DNA of 64,000 bases from Cycloclasticus sp. (GTDB lineage Bacteria; Pseudomonadota; Gammaproteobacteria; Methylococcales; Cycloclasticaceae), in assembly GCA_040743155.1 (NCBI GenBank), contig JBFLJU010000001.1, positions 806,001-870,000 on the forward strand. The letters are read 5' to 3'. This document shows positions 55,905 through 64,000 of this stretch, piece after piece. Positions within the stretch are counted from its first letter, which is position 1. The number at the start of each line of letters is the position of its first letter. Under the pieces are notes generated by a model, which was not told the origin of the DNA, searched no databases, and saw only the letters and a list, made by a program, of their open reading frames with translations. Position numbers and translations under genes: made by a program.

Positions 55905-57698
55905 ATGAGTATTGAAGGGTATAAAATAACAGAACATAAATACGACGTTGTTGTCGTTGGTGCAGGTGGTGCTGGCTTACGTGCAACGTTCGGTATGGCG
56001 CAAAAAGGCTTGAAAACAGCTTGTATCACTAAAGTGTTCCCAACACGTAGCCATACAGTCGCTGCTCAGGGTGGTATTAGTGCTGCCTTAGGAAATATGG
56101 GTAAAGATGATTGGCGTTGGCATATGTATGACACTGTCAAAGGTTCAGACTGGTTGGGTGACCAAGACGCGATTGAATACATGTGTCGTGAAGCGATTCC
56201 TGCGATTGTTGAACTTGAGCACTACGGTGTACCATTTTCACGTACTGAAGAAGGTAAAATCTACCAACGTCCATTCGGTGGTATGACCACTAATTACGGT
56301 GAAGGTACTGCGCAACGTACTTGTGCGGCTGCCGATAGAACCGGTCATGCGATTCTTCATACGCTTTACCAGCAATCTTTAAAGCATGACGCGGAATTCT
56401 TTATTGAGTATTTTGCGCTTGATCTAATTATGGATGACGACGGCGTTTGTCGTGGTGTTCTTGCGCTTAAAATGGATGACGGTACATTGCATTTGTTCCG
56501 TTCGCATATGGCTGTGATGGCAACAGGTGGATATGGTCGTTCATTCTTCTCTTGTACCTCTGCACACACTTGCACAGGTGACGGTAACGCGATGGCACTT
56601 CGTGCTGGCTTGCCGCTTCAGGATATGGAGTTTGTTCAATTCCATCCAACGGGTATTTACGGTTCAGGTTGCCTTATTACTGAAGGCGTACGAGGTGAGG
56701 GTGGTTACCTAACAAACTCTAAAGGTGAACGCTTTATGGAACGTTATGCACCGAATGCTAAAGATTTAGCATCGCGTGACGTTGTCAGTCGTTCAATGAC
56801 GATTGAAATCAATGAGGGTCGCGGTGTGGGTCCAGATGGTGATCACATTCACCTTCATTTAGAACATCTTGGCCCCGAAGTGATTGAAGAGCGCTTACCA
56901 GGTATTGCGGAAAGTGCAAAAATCTTTGCCGGCGTTGATGTTAGCAAAGAGCCAATCCCAGTTTTACCAACAGTTCACTACAATATGGGTGGTATTCCAA
57001 CTAACTATAAAGGTGAAGTGGTTACCTTAAAAGGTGAAGACCCAGACACCATCGTTGAAGGCTTAATGGCTATCGGCGAGGCTGCTTGTGTATCTGTTCA
57101 CGGTGCGAATAGATTGGGTTCTAACTCATTGCTTGATTTGGTTGTGTTTGGGCGTTCAGCTGCTATTAGGGCCGCTGAAGTTGTTGAGGCGGGCGCATCT
57201 CACCCAGACTTGGCGGAAACAGCTTGTGATAAAGCGTTAACTCGTTTAGACAAATTCAGAAATGCTGATGGTTCTAAAAAGACATCTGAAATTCGTTTAG
57301 AGATGCAAAAAACGATGCAAACACACGCTGCGGTATTTAGAACCGGCGACTCAATGACCGAAGGCGTCGAAAAGCTAAGGAACGTTATTGATTCATTTGA
57401 GGACGTCTCAGTATCAGACCGTTCACTCATTTGGAATACGGATTTGATCGAAACACTCGAGCTAGATAATTTACTGTCTCAAGCAGCCGTTACTATTGAA
57501 GGTGCGTTAAACAGAGAAGAAAGTCGTGGTGGTCATGCTCGCGAAGATTTCCCTGATCGTGACGATGATAATTGGCATAAGCATTCTATTATGTGGTTCG
57601 ATGAGAAGAATAAAGTAGAAATTAAGTACCGACCTGTGCACATGTATACATTGTCGGATGATGTGGACGTTGTTCCGCCTAAGAAGCGTGTCTACTAG
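55905..57698 (+). CDS. sdhA: Succinate dehydrogenase flavoprotein subunit
   Basis: The 597-residue flavoprotein has the FAD motif [13 protein letters not shown], the covalent flavin histidine in [13 protein letters not shown], the substrate-site [36 protein letters not shown], and [19 protein letters not shown] near 400. The covalent histidine is the target of SdhE, encoded in the same unit. It oxidises succinate to fumarate in the TCA cycle. Confidence 0.98.
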   Translation: MSIEGYKITEHKYDVVVVGAGGAGLRATFGMAQKGLKTACITKVFPTRSHTVAAQGGISAALGNMGKDDWRWHMYDTVKGSDWLGDQDAIEYMCREAIPAIVELEHYGVPFSRTEEGKIYQRPFGGMTTNYGEGTAQRTCAAADRTGHAILHTLYQQSLKHDAEFFIEYFALDLIMDDDGVCRGVLALKMDDGTLHLFRSHMAVMATGGYGRSFFSCTSAHTCTGDGNAMALRAGLPLQDMEFVQFHPTGIYGSGCLITEGVRGEGGYLTNSKGERFMERYAPNAKDLASRDVVSRSMTIEINEGRGVGPDGDHIHLHLEHLGPEVIEERLPGIAESAKIFAGVDVSKEPIPVLPTVHYNMGGIPTNYKGEVVTLKGEDPDTIVEGLMAIGEAACVSVHGANRLGSNSLLDLVVFGRSAAIRAAEVVEAGASHPDLAETACDKALTRLDKFRNADGSKKTSEIRLEMQKTMQTHAAVFRTGDSMTEGVEKLRNVIDSFEDVSVSDRSLIWNTDLIETLELDNLLSQAAVTIEGALNREESRGGHAREDFPDRDDDNWHKHSIMWFDEKNKVEIKYRPVHMYTLSDDVDVVPPKKRVY

Positions 57699-57717
57699 AC
57701 TTAACGAGGATATATAA

Positions 57718-58503
57718 ATGGCTGAATTTACTCTCCCAAAGAACTCTGTTGTCCAAGAAGGAAAAACCTATCCTGCACCTAAAGGTGCAACGAATGTGCA
57801 AGAAGTACAGGTTTATCGCTGGGATCCTGACAGTGGTGAAAACCCACGTGTTGATATCTATAACATCGATTTAGATACCTGCGGTCCAATGGTGTTGGAT
57901 GCAATCATTAAAATTAAAGATGAAATTGATCCGACTTTAACGTTTCGTCGTTCATGCCGCGAAGGTATCTGTGGTTCATGTTCAATGAACATTAATGGCA
58001 GAAATACGTTGGCGTGTACGAAGGATATCGGCGATATCGAAGGCCCAATTAAAATCTATCCATTGCCTCACATGCCAGTGGTTAAAGATATTGTGCCCGA
58101 TTTAACGCACTTTTATGCACAATATGCATCGATTAAACCTTGGATTCAATCAACAACACCGCCGCCGCCAGATAGAGAGCGTTTACAGACTAAAGAAGAC
58201 CGTGCGCAGTTAGACGGCCTGTATGAATGTATTCTTTGTGCCTGTTGTTCTACATCATGCCCAAGTTATTGGTGGAATGGTGATCGTTACCTAGGCCCAG
58301 CTATTTTGTTGCAGGCTTATCGTTGGTTAGCTGACTCGCGTGATGAAAATGCTGGTGAGCGTCTAGATGAGCTTGAAGATCCGTTTAAATTGTACCGTTG
58401 CCATACGATTATGAACTGTACAGAAACGTGTCCTAAAGGTTTGAACCCAGCGAAAGCGATTGCTGAAATCAAGAAATTGTTAGTTGAACGTAAGATAGCT
58501 TAA
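57718..58503 (+). CDS. sdhB: Succinate dehydrogenase iron-sulfur subunit
   Basis: A 261-residue protein with the [2Fe-2S] cysteines in [22 protein letters not shown] and two further cluster-binding sets, [16 protein letters not shown] and [17 protein letters not shown], for the [4Fe-4S] and [3Fe-4S] centres. It carries electrons from SdhA to the membrane subunits. It is 19 bases after sdhA. Confidence 0.98.
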   Translation: MAEFTLPKNSVVQEGKTYPAPKGATNVQEVQVYRWDPDSGENPRVDIYNIDLDTCGPMVLDAIIKIKDEIDPTLTFRRSCREGICGSCSMNINGRNTLACTKDIGDIEGPIKIYPLPHMPVVKDIVPDLTHFYAQYASIKPWIQSTTPPPPDRERLQTKEDRAQLDGLYECILCACCSTSCPSYWWNGDRYLGPAILLQAYRWLADSRDENAGERLDELEDPFKLYRCHTIMNCTETCPKGLNPAKAIAEIKKLLVERKIA

Positions 58504-58739
58504 TGTCTGAAAAATCAAAGCTCCTTTGGCGTTGCCGACGCGGCGTAAAGGAGCTTGATGTTTTATTCACTCGTTTTGTTGAGTCAACCTATGACGATTT
58601 GTCTGAGTCTGATCAAGCGGCTTTTAACAAGCTACTTGAGATAGAGGATCCGGAAATATTGGCTTATATGCTCTACGATGACAACCCAACCGACCCAGAT
58701 GTAGCTGGTATCGTTGAAAAAATCCTTAGCCGAGTTTGA
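58503..58739 (+). CDS. sdhE: FAD assembly factor SdhE
   Basis: A 78-residue protein with the RGxxE motif in CRRGVKELDVLF, the conserved site that drives covalent flavin attachment to SdhA. It overlaps the sdhB stop by 1 base. It was formerly named CptB or YgfY as an antitoxin; the flavinylation role is the better supported one. Confidence 0.95.
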   Translation: MSEKSKLLWRCRRGVKELDVLFTRFVESTYDDLSESDQAAFNKLLEIEDPEILAYMLYDDNPTDPDVAGIVEKILSRV

Positions 58740-59160
58740 AATATACTTACAGCCATCGGTAAAGCTTAAGCTTGTTATCGTTTGTTCTTTTCTGCTGGCC
58801 TTAATATCGTGTTGGCTTAATCGCTTTAGCTTTGGTGTACAGTGTGTATTAGCAATAAGCGTCGTTTTTACATTCACTTATGCACTTCGTTCTGGTGTTT
58901 TTAGCTATCGAAACGTTTCAAAAATTCATTGCAAAACGGATGGTTATTGGGCGTTACTTGATAGAGATGGCCAGTCAGAGATTTATAAGCTAAAAGACAC
59001 GAGTGTTATTTTAGGCCCCTTTTTCTTTCTACATTTTGAATCGATAACAAGCACTATTAATTTAGTTGTCGTTAGTGATTCGATGACACTCGAAGAAGAA
59101 AGGCGATTACGGGTTGCTTTGCGGATATATAAAAATCAACTTTTATTGCCTAAGGCTTAA
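58714..59160 (+). CDS. YgfX-like membrane protein
   Basis: A 148-residue protein starting at TTG inside the end of sdhE. It has two membrane helices in the first 55 residues (LKLVIVCSFLLALISCWL and CVLAISVVFTFTYALRS) and a soluble tail ending TLEEERRLRVALRIYKNQL. Layout and position match YgfX (CptA), the usual neighbour of sdhE, described as a toxin that blocks cell division proteins, though that role is debated. The sequence match is weak and the assignment leans on context. The 3' end overlaps nadB by 11 bases. Confidence 0.65.
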   Translation: MKKSLAEFEIYLQPSVKLKLVIVCSFLLALISCWLNRFSFGVQCVLAISVVFTFTYALRSGVFSYRNVSKIHCKTDGYWALLDRDGQSEIYKLKDTSVILGPFFFLHFESITSTINLVVVSDSMTLEEERRLRVALRIYKNQLLLPKA

Positions 59161-60751
59161 GCACGGTATCTTTTTTAAAGTTTTTATCATCCAAGTCTGG
59201 AAAATCAAGTGTGTAATGTAAGCCCCTGCTTTCTTTTCGTAATAACGCGCTATCAATAATTAACTCAGCGGCAGTCACAAGATTTCTCAGTTCTAAAAAA
59301 TCGCTGGTAACGTGAAAGTTTCCGTAATAATCTTCAATTTCACGTTTTAGCAGAGTTATGCGGTGCTTCGCACGCTGTAATCGCTTTGTTGTGCGAACGA
59401 TCCCAACATAGTCCCACATGAATTGTCGTAGTTCAGCCCAGTTGTGGGACACTACAATTGCTTCATCTGAATCAATAACTTTCGAATTATCCCATGCTTT
59501 GATATTGGGCGACCTTGCTGAGTTTTTTAAAAACTTAGGAATATCAATGCTCGCTTGTTTTGCGAAGACCAAGCACTCAAGAATGGAATTGCTAGCCATT
59601 CTGTTTGCCCCATGCAGCCCGGTAAAAGCCACTTCACCAATGGCATATAATCCAGCAATATCTGTTGAACCATTTTTATCAGTTATGACACCGCCACACG
59701 TGTAATGTGCGGCAGGAACAACTGGTAAGGGGTCCTTAGTCATATCAAAACCAAAACTAAGACAGCGTTCATGGAGCATTGGAAAATGTGATTTTGTAAA
59801 TTTTGCAGTACGGTGACTGATATCTAAAAAAACAGAAGGGATACCAAGCCGCTTCATTTCATGATCAATGGCTCGTGCAACAATATCGCGCGGTGCTAAT
59901 TCTGCCCTTTTATCGAAATTAGGCATAAAGCGTGTTCCATCAGGTAATATCAGCAAGCCACCTTCGCCGCGAACAGCTTCGCTGATTAAAAACGATTTAG
60001 CCTCTGGGTGAAATAAACAGGTAGGGTGGAATTGCATGAATTCCATATTGGCTACTCTACATCCAGCGCGCCATGCCATTGCGATACCATCACCTGTCGA
60101 AACATCAGGATTACTTGTGTACAGGTATACTTTACTTGCGCCACCGGTTGCCAGCGTTACACAGGGCGCCTTCATGCTAAAGATGACATCCTTTTTAGTA
60201 TCTAAAACATAGCAGCCAGCAATTGCTGACTGACCAGATAATTTATCATCACTTGTGACTAGGTCGATGACATTATGGTGTTCAAAAATTTTTATATTAG
60301 GTTTGCTTACCACTAAGTCATTGAGGGCTGTTTGGATGGCTCGACCGGTTGAATCATTTGCGTGCACAACGCGCCTAAATGAATGGCCACCTTCTTTGGT
60401 TAAGTGAAGCTTGTTTTTTGAGTGTGTGTCTTTACTAGTAGAAAACTGGACATTATTTGCCATCAGCCAATCGATGCTGGCTTTGCCATGAGAAACAACA
60501 AGGTCAACAATATCATTGTGGCAAAGGCCAACACCGGCTTTAATTGTATCTACTTGGTGTGAATCAAGTGAATCCTCATCATCTAAAACTGCTGAGATTC
60601 CACCTTGAGCATAATTGGTGCTACCTTCAGACATGCTTGATTTTGATAAAATGGCAATTTCAAGGTGATCAGGTAGGGATAAAGCTAAGCCAAGTCCTGC
60701 AGCGCCGCTACCTACAATAATAACGTCATACGAAAGGGTATTATCTGACAT
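59150..60751 (-). CDS. nadB: L-aspartate oxidase
   Basis: A 533-residue flavoprotein of the fumarate reductase/succinate dehydrogenase fold: VIIVGSGAAGLGLALSL at the N-terminus, GSTNYAQGGISAVLDDEDS, VTLATGGASKVYLYTSNP, MEFMQFHPTCLFHPEAKSFL and GLHGANRMASNSILECLVF. Unlike SdhA it lacks a covalent flavin histidine. It oxidises L-aspartate to iminoaspartate for NAD synthesis. In E. coli nadB is next to rpoE in the same divergent arrangement. Confidence 0.96.
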   Translation of the reverse strand: MSDNTLSYDVIIVGSGAAGLGLALSLPDHLEIAILSKSSMSEGSTNYAQGGISAVLDDEDSLDSHQVDTIKAGVGLCHNDIVDLVVSHGKASIDWLMANNVQFSTSKDTHSKNKLHLTKEGGHSFRRVVHANDSTGRAIQTALNDLVVSKPNIKIFEHHNVIDLVTSDDKLSGQSAIAGCYVLDTKKDVIFSMKAPCVTLATGGASKVYLYTSNPDVSTGDGIAMAWRAGCRVANMEFMQFHPTCLFHPEAKSFLISEAVRGEGGLLILPDGTRFMPNFDKRAELAPRDIVARAIDHEMKRLGIPSVFLDISHRTAKFTKSHFPMLHERCLSFGFDMTKDPLPVVPAAHYTCGGVITDKNGSTDIAGLYAIGEVAFTGLHGANRMASNSILECLVFAKQASIDIPKFLKNSARSPNIKAWDNSKVIDSDEAIVVSHNWAELRQFMWDYVGIVRTTKRLQRAKHRITLLKREIEDYYGNFHVTSDFLELRNLVTAAELIIDSALLRKESRGLHYTLDFPDLDDKNFKKDTVLKP

Positions 60752-60852
60752 ATAAATTATTTGATTAGACTTACTCTAAAAGGTCATAATAGGAAAAAAA
60801 CAAACACTTTACACGGATTAATTAATAAATTGACTTTTTCTTTCCAACAATT

Positions 60853-60879
60853 GAACTCCTCATTAACAACACTGTCTCT
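60853..60879 (+). promoter_or_regulatory. Candidate sigma-E (AlgU-type) promoter of rpoE
   Basis: GAACTC (60853-60858), a 16-base spacer and TCTCT (60875-60879) resemble the extracytoplasmic stress consensus GAACTT-N16/17-TCTGA, 44 bases before the rpoE start. Autoregulation of rpoE/algU from such a promoter is well known. Confidence 0.6.
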
Positions 60880-60923
60880 AGGGCAGGAGTTAATGTTATT
60901 CGATCAGGTATGTCGGTTTAGAT

Positions 60924-61496
60924 ATGTCTGACCGTGAAGACCAACTTTTGATAGTGCTCGTTAAAGAGGGCGACAAGAAGGCATTTGATAAGTTAGTTAT
61001 TAAATACCAGCAACGAATTATTCAATTAGTTGCGAGGTATGTGCGAGATAGAAGCGAAGCGCAGGATGTAGCCCAAGAAGCGTTTATTAAAGCTTACAAG
61101 GCGCTACCGAGTTTTAGAGGAGAGAGCGCGTTTTATACATGGCTTTATCGCATAGCCGTTAATACGGCAAAGAATTACCTTGTTTCTAGGGCAAGAAGGT
61201 CGTCTGACCACGAGGTAGAAGTTAATGATGCGGAGAACTTTGAAGGTGCGTTTAGGCTTAAAGAAGGTGATACACCAGAACATTTGCTACTAAGTGAGGA
61301 AATTAGAGAAACGATACAGCGTGCAATAGAAGCGTTGCCAGAAGAATTGAAAAGAGCCATTAGATATCGAGAGCTTGATGGTATGAGCTATGAAGAAATT
61401 GCACAAAAAATGGGTTGTCCGGTTGGCACCGTTCGATCCCGCATCTTTCGGGCTAGAGAAGCAGTAGATAAAATTTTAGAACCATTACTCAATTAA
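60924..61496 (+). CDS. rpoE: RNA polymerase sigma factor RpoE (sigma-E/AlgU)
   Basis: The 190-residue ECF sigma factor starts MSDREDQLLIVLVKEGDKKAFDKLV. Region 2 has VRDRSEAQDVAQEAFIKAYKALPSFRGESAFYTWLYRIAVNTAKNYL and region 4 has DGMSYEEIAQKMGCPVGTVRSRIFRAREA. Strong resemblance to RpoE and AlgU. It directs the response to envelope stress and is held inactive by the anti-sigma factor encoded next. Confidence 0.97.
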   Translation: MSDREDQLLIVLVKEGDKKAFDKLVIKYQQRIIQLVARYVRDRSEAQDVAQEAFIKAYKALPSFRGESAFYTWLYRIAVNTAKNYLVSRARRSSDHEVEVNDAENFEGAFRLKEGDTPEHLLLSEEIRETIQRAIEALPEELKRAIRYRELDGMSYEEIAQKMGCPVGTVRSRIFRAREAVDKILEPLLN

Positions 61497-61516
61497 TATA
61501 TTGATGGAAATAAGCA

Positions 61517-61987
61517 ATGAATGATACACATAAAGTACAACTATCATCCTTACTCGATAGTGAACTAGGTTTACCCGAGACGCAGGAATTATTGAAAGCG
61601 ATTGAGACGGATCGCGCGCTTAACAAACAGTTTGACCGATATGCGCTTATTCGAGATGCGTTAAATGAGGATGTCGTTGTCTATCAAGAGTCATTTTTGA
61701 AGAGCGTTCAAGATGCGCTTGTGATTGAGCCTACGGTATTAGCACCGACTCATAAAAAACGTGAAAATAAAAGTTATGTGGCATTAGCGTTGGCCGCGTC
61801 GGTTGCCTTTTTTACAGTTGTTATTTTTAATATAGGGTTGTTTTCAACGCCATTACCAGCGTATCAGTCGGTTGCGTCAGTTGAAGCTGAGCAAGGTGAA
61901 GTACTAGCGCTTGAGGAACTTGTGAATGAAGGCGTGCGCAAGAATGAATCTAATCTGGACGCTCAATTAGTAACATTTGAGAAGTAA
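61517..61987 (+). CDS. rseA: Anti-sigma-E factor RseA (MucA)
   Basis: A 156-residue protein with the RseA N-terminal domain (LSSLLDSELGLPETQELLKAI, then FDRYALIRDAL) that holds sigma-E, one membrane helix at about 89-111 (YVALALAASVAFFTVVIF) and a periplasmic tail. The tail is the target of regulated proteolysis by DegS and RseP in E. coli. It is 20 bases after rpoE. Confidence 0.9.
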   Translation: MNDTHKVQLSSLLDSELGLPETQELLKAIETDRALNKQFDRYALIRDALNEDVVVYQESFLKSVQDALVIEPTVLAPTHKKRENKSYVALALAASVAFFTVVIFNIGLFSTPLPAYQSVASVEAEQGEVLALEELVNEGVRKNESNLDAQLVTFEK

Positions 61988-62032
61988 GCTTTAGCTTTAC
62001 AATTTTATTCTTTAAATTATTTAAAATAGTTG

Positions 62033-62998
62033 ATGTTGCATAAGAAATTCCTGTTTTCGTCTTTTTTTATTGTTCTCTCTTTTTTTTGCTTTCCAAGCGT
62101 TGCCCTGGCAGTACAGGAAACGTCAGAAAGTCTCTTAAGCAAAGTAATTAGCAGTTTTTCACAACACTCATACAGAGCAAGTGCGGTTTATATCCGGCCG
62201 TCGGGTATGCAGTCAATAGATATCGAGCACGAAGAAAAGCTGGAGCGTATCACTTACAGTGCTGGCGAAGAAGCTCTAATGACTCACACGTTATTAAAAG
62301 ACATGCAGCTTCTTCATACCAAAGAAAAAGTGACAGCTTATTTTAATAAGCCTCAGTTTAAGCCGCTAAAGTATTTACATGAAAATTTATCGAAAGCGAC
62401 GCAGTCATATGAGTTAGCGATCAGCAAGAACTATGACTATGTTGCAGGCAGGCAGGCGGTTAGATTATCTGTTATTTCAAAAAGCAAAGATCGGTATAGC
62501 TATGTTTATTGGTTCGATTCTGACGACCATATTATCTTGCGAACAGATACCCTAAATGGGCAAGGTGAATTGATTGAGCGATTCGTACTAACGTCGTTGA
62601 CATTAAAACAGCCTGCTGAATACAGCATTGAAAATACGATTAACCTAGCAAGTATTGAGTCTGTTCTATATCACAATGAAAGTAATGAAGGCGTCAAGCA
62701 AGCTAAAATAGACTGGTTACCAGCTAATTTCTGGATTTTTTCAATACAATCCGTTTATGATAAAAGCCAAACTTTGTTATATAAGCATCTGTTGTTAACA
62801 GATGGCTTTGCTTCGGTAGATATTTATCTCGGTCAGAGTGGGCGTGAGGCAAAATTAACGAGAGGGCAGCAATTAGACGCCTTTCATGTATTTAAACACG
62901 TGCTCGGTGAGAAAAAAGTAAGTGTCGAAGGTCGGTTGCCATATGAGACGCTGAAAAAAATAGGATTAAATATAGTGCTCAAAAACAGTCATGATTGA
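62033..62998 (+). CDS. rseB: Sigma-E regulatory protein RseB (MucB)
   Basis: The 321-residue periplasmic protein has a signal peptide ending near VALAVQE and a MucB/RseB domain (SSFSQHSYRASAVYIRPSGMQSIDIEHE; DDHIILRTDTLNGQGELIERFV; WLPANFWI). RseB protects RseA from cleavage and senses mislocalised lipoprotein or LPS. I use the ATG at 62033; the TTG one codon before is unlikely. Confidence 0.9.
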   Translation: MLHKKFLFSSFFIVLSFFCFPSVALAVQETSESLLSKVISSFSQHSYRASAVYIRPSGMQSIDIEHEEKLERITYSAGEEALMTHTLLKDMQLLHTKEKVTAYFNKPQFKPLKYLHENLSKATQSYELAISKNYDYVAGRQAVRLSVISKSKDRYSYVYWFDSDDHIILRTDTLNGQGELIERFVLTSLTLKQPAEYSIENTINLASIESVLYHNESNEGVKQAKIDWLPANFWIFSIQSVYDKSQTLLYKHLLLTDGFASVDIYLGQSGREAKLTRGQQLDAFHVFKHVLGEKKVSVEGRLPYETLKKIGLNIVLKNSHD

Positions 62999-63434
62999 AG
63001 AAACGGCTATTGTGAAATCGGTACGAAACCATTGGGTTAGTGTGTTAACGACTCAAAGTTCAAGTTGCCACCAATGTGGTGAAGCTCAGTCGTGTTCTAC
63101 ATCGGTATTATCGAAGTTCTTCGGGGCTAAAGATATTGAGTTGAAAATGCATTCAACTATTCCGCTTAAAATAGGCGACCAAGTCACTATTGGCATCGAT
63201 GAAAATGTATTCATGGGGCTGACGTGTTTAATTTATTTTGTACCTTTGTGTGCGCTACTTTTATTTGCCGTGTTAGGGCAATATCTGGGACATCAGTTTA
63301 ATATTGATAATGAATTACCGATTTTAGGCCTTGCCATAACTGGATTTGCAGGCTGTTATTATTTGGTAAAAGTATTTATTCAACATTATTTCGAACCACA
63401 AAGAATTAACCCGATTATTTTGAAAAAGCTTTAA
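62991..63434 (+). CDS. rseC: Sigma-E regulatory protein RseC (MucC)
   Basis: A 147-residue membrane protein: an N-terminal soluble part with a cysteine cluster (SSCHQCGEAQSCS) and two membrane helices around 78-122, the layout of RseC/MucC. Its role is minor and not fully known; related proteins occur in electron-transfer (Rnf/Rsx) contexts. It overlaps rseB by 8 bases. Confidence 0.9.
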   Translation: MIEETAIVKSVRNHWVSVLTTQSSSCHQCGEAQSCSTSVLSKFFGAKDIELKMHSTIPLKIGDQVTIGIDENVFMGLTCLIYFVPLCALLLFAVLGQYLGHQFNIDNELPILGLAITGFAGCYYLVKVFIQHYFEPQRINPIILKKL

Positions 63435-63477
63435 TGAGCCCCATCTATATTGGAGATAATTGTAAAAGGATTCTTGT

Positions 63478-64000
63478 ATGAATATGAGTGTTAGCCGACA
63501 TGTTGTTTTTTTAATTTTAATATCGCTGGTATTTAGCAGTGTTACAGCAAGTAACTTGCCTGATTTCACTTCTCTTGTGGAGGAAAATAGTAATGCTGTC
63601 GTTAATATCAGTACCACACAAAAAACCCAGCAACTTAGCGGCTTACCTGAAGGTTTTGAGTTTCCTGAAAACCAACCGTACGGTGACTTATTAAAGCACT
63701 TCTTTGGTGCTCCAAGGCAAACACCAAGACAACGAGAGGTGCGCTCATTAGGTTCTGGCTTTATCATTTCGCATGATGGTTATGTGCTAACGAATCATCA
63801 TGTTATTAAAAATGCTGATGAGATTTTTGTACGATTACAAGACCGTAGAGAGCTGAAAGCTAGCTTGATCGGTAGTGATGAACGCACGGATGTTGCTTTA
63901 TTGAAAGTAGATGCAAAAAACCTTCCGATAGTTAAGCTCGGTTCCTCTAAAGCTCTAAAGGTTGGTGAGTGGGTATTCGCTATTGGCTCACCATTTGGTT
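63478..64000 (+). CDS. DegP/MucD-type periplasmic serine protease, 5' part (cut by window edge)
   Basis: An ATG at 63478, after an AAAAGGA ribosome site, opens a frame running off the right end; about 174 residues are visible. A signal peptide ends near SSVTASNLPD. The protease domain starts with VRSLGSGFIISHDGYVLTNHHV (catalytic histidine) and contains SDERTDVALLKVD (catalytic aspartate). The serine and PDZ domains lie beyond the window. Position after rseC marks it as MucD, the periplasmic protease and chaperone of the sigma-E system. Confidence 0.93.
   Translation, partial: MNMSVSRHVVFLILISLVFSSVTASNLPDFTSLVEENSNAVVNISTTQKTQQLSGLPEGFEFPENQPYGDLLKHFFGAPRQTPRQREVRSLGSGFIISHDGYVLTNHHVIKNADEIFVRLQDRRELKASLIGSDERTDVALLKVDAKNLPIVKLGSSKALKVGEWVFAIGSPFG

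Noticed and set aside
58503-59160. sdhE and the YgfX-like gene as a toxin-antitoxin pair
   Set aside because: The older CptAB reading is less well supported than flavin attachment for SdhE, and the operon is succinate dehydrogenase.
63324-63767. 147-codon minus-strand frame across rseC and the protease gene
   Set aside because: Covers two well-supported genes and the ribosome site between them on the other strand.
1-64000. CRISPR arrays, insertion sequences, prophage, tRNA or rRNA genes
   Set aside because: No repeated spacers, transposase or integrase motifs, or cloverleaf-like sequences were found on reading either strand.

Overview
The window reads as ordinary chromosome of a low-to-mid GC gammaproteobacterium. 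Three things support this: gammaproteobacterial gene orders (rpoE-rseA-rseB-rseC-mucD/degP, sdhE next to a YgfX-like gene, yceD-rpmF-fab, mltG-tmk-holB-pilZ-tatD), a glutathione reductase and glyoxalase, and an LpxL/HtrB-type acyltransferase. A marine lineage near Cycloclasticus/Methylophaga is my guess from memory of such gene sets; no search was possible. I saw no insertion sequence, prophage, CRISPR array, tRNA or rRNA.

Layout. 1-3319: an inactive-transglutaminase membrane protein (cut by the window edge) and a retropepsin-like 'ATP-dependent zinc protease' lipoprotein on the minus strand, facing an ATP-grasp ligase and a type-2 isoaspartyl peptidase on the plus strand. 3348-8242: glutathione reductase and the succinylase branch of the diaminopimelate/lysine pathway (dapE, an ArsC-like reductase, dapD, dapC). 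8329-12525: a DUF2064 nucleotidyl/glycosyltransferase-like protein, then a thioredoxin-like protein with a 2-oxoacid dehydrogenase (E2, E1 beta, E1 alpha). 12702-17309: NodI/NodJ-type ABC exporter, diguanylate cyclase, lytic transglycosylase, glyoxalase I, Maf pyrophosphatase. 17348-28680: a long plus-strand run for fatty-acid synthesis (yceD, rpmF, fabH, fabD, fabG, acpP, fabF, with no plsX), folate (pabB, pabC), cell wall (mltG), dTMP kinase, DNA polymerase III delta prime, PilZ and TatD.

28702-40888: a MinD-like ATPase with a long C-terminal extension, CysZ, MtaB, and then the most unusual accessory-looking block: an acyltransferase/alpha-beta hydrolase fusion divergent from a phosphopantetheinyl transferase and an acyl-AMP ligase carrying its own carrier domain, next to an LpxL-like acyltransferase and a fused SpmA/SpmB protein. 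40910-42160: pterin dehydratase, a LapG-like cysteine peptidase, an S4 protein. 42441-50790: an Rrf2 regulator with a clear palindromic operator, sufBCDS-sufU, prfB with its programmed +1 frameshift, and lysS. 50824-54790: Yip1, CtaG, SCO, HDOD and YgfZ proteins. 54929-59160: an SDHAF4-like small protein, sdhCDAB, sdhE and a YgfX-like protein. 59150-64000: nadB, then rpoE-rseA-rseB-rseC and the start of a DegP/MucD protease, with a plausible sigma-E promoter in front.

Most of the window is well-known core metabolism. The parts most worth attention are the ATP-grasp/isoaspartyl-peptidase/retropepsin locus at the left edge and the acyl-AMP ligase/PPTase/acyltransferase-hydrolase block at 32.5-38.5 kb.
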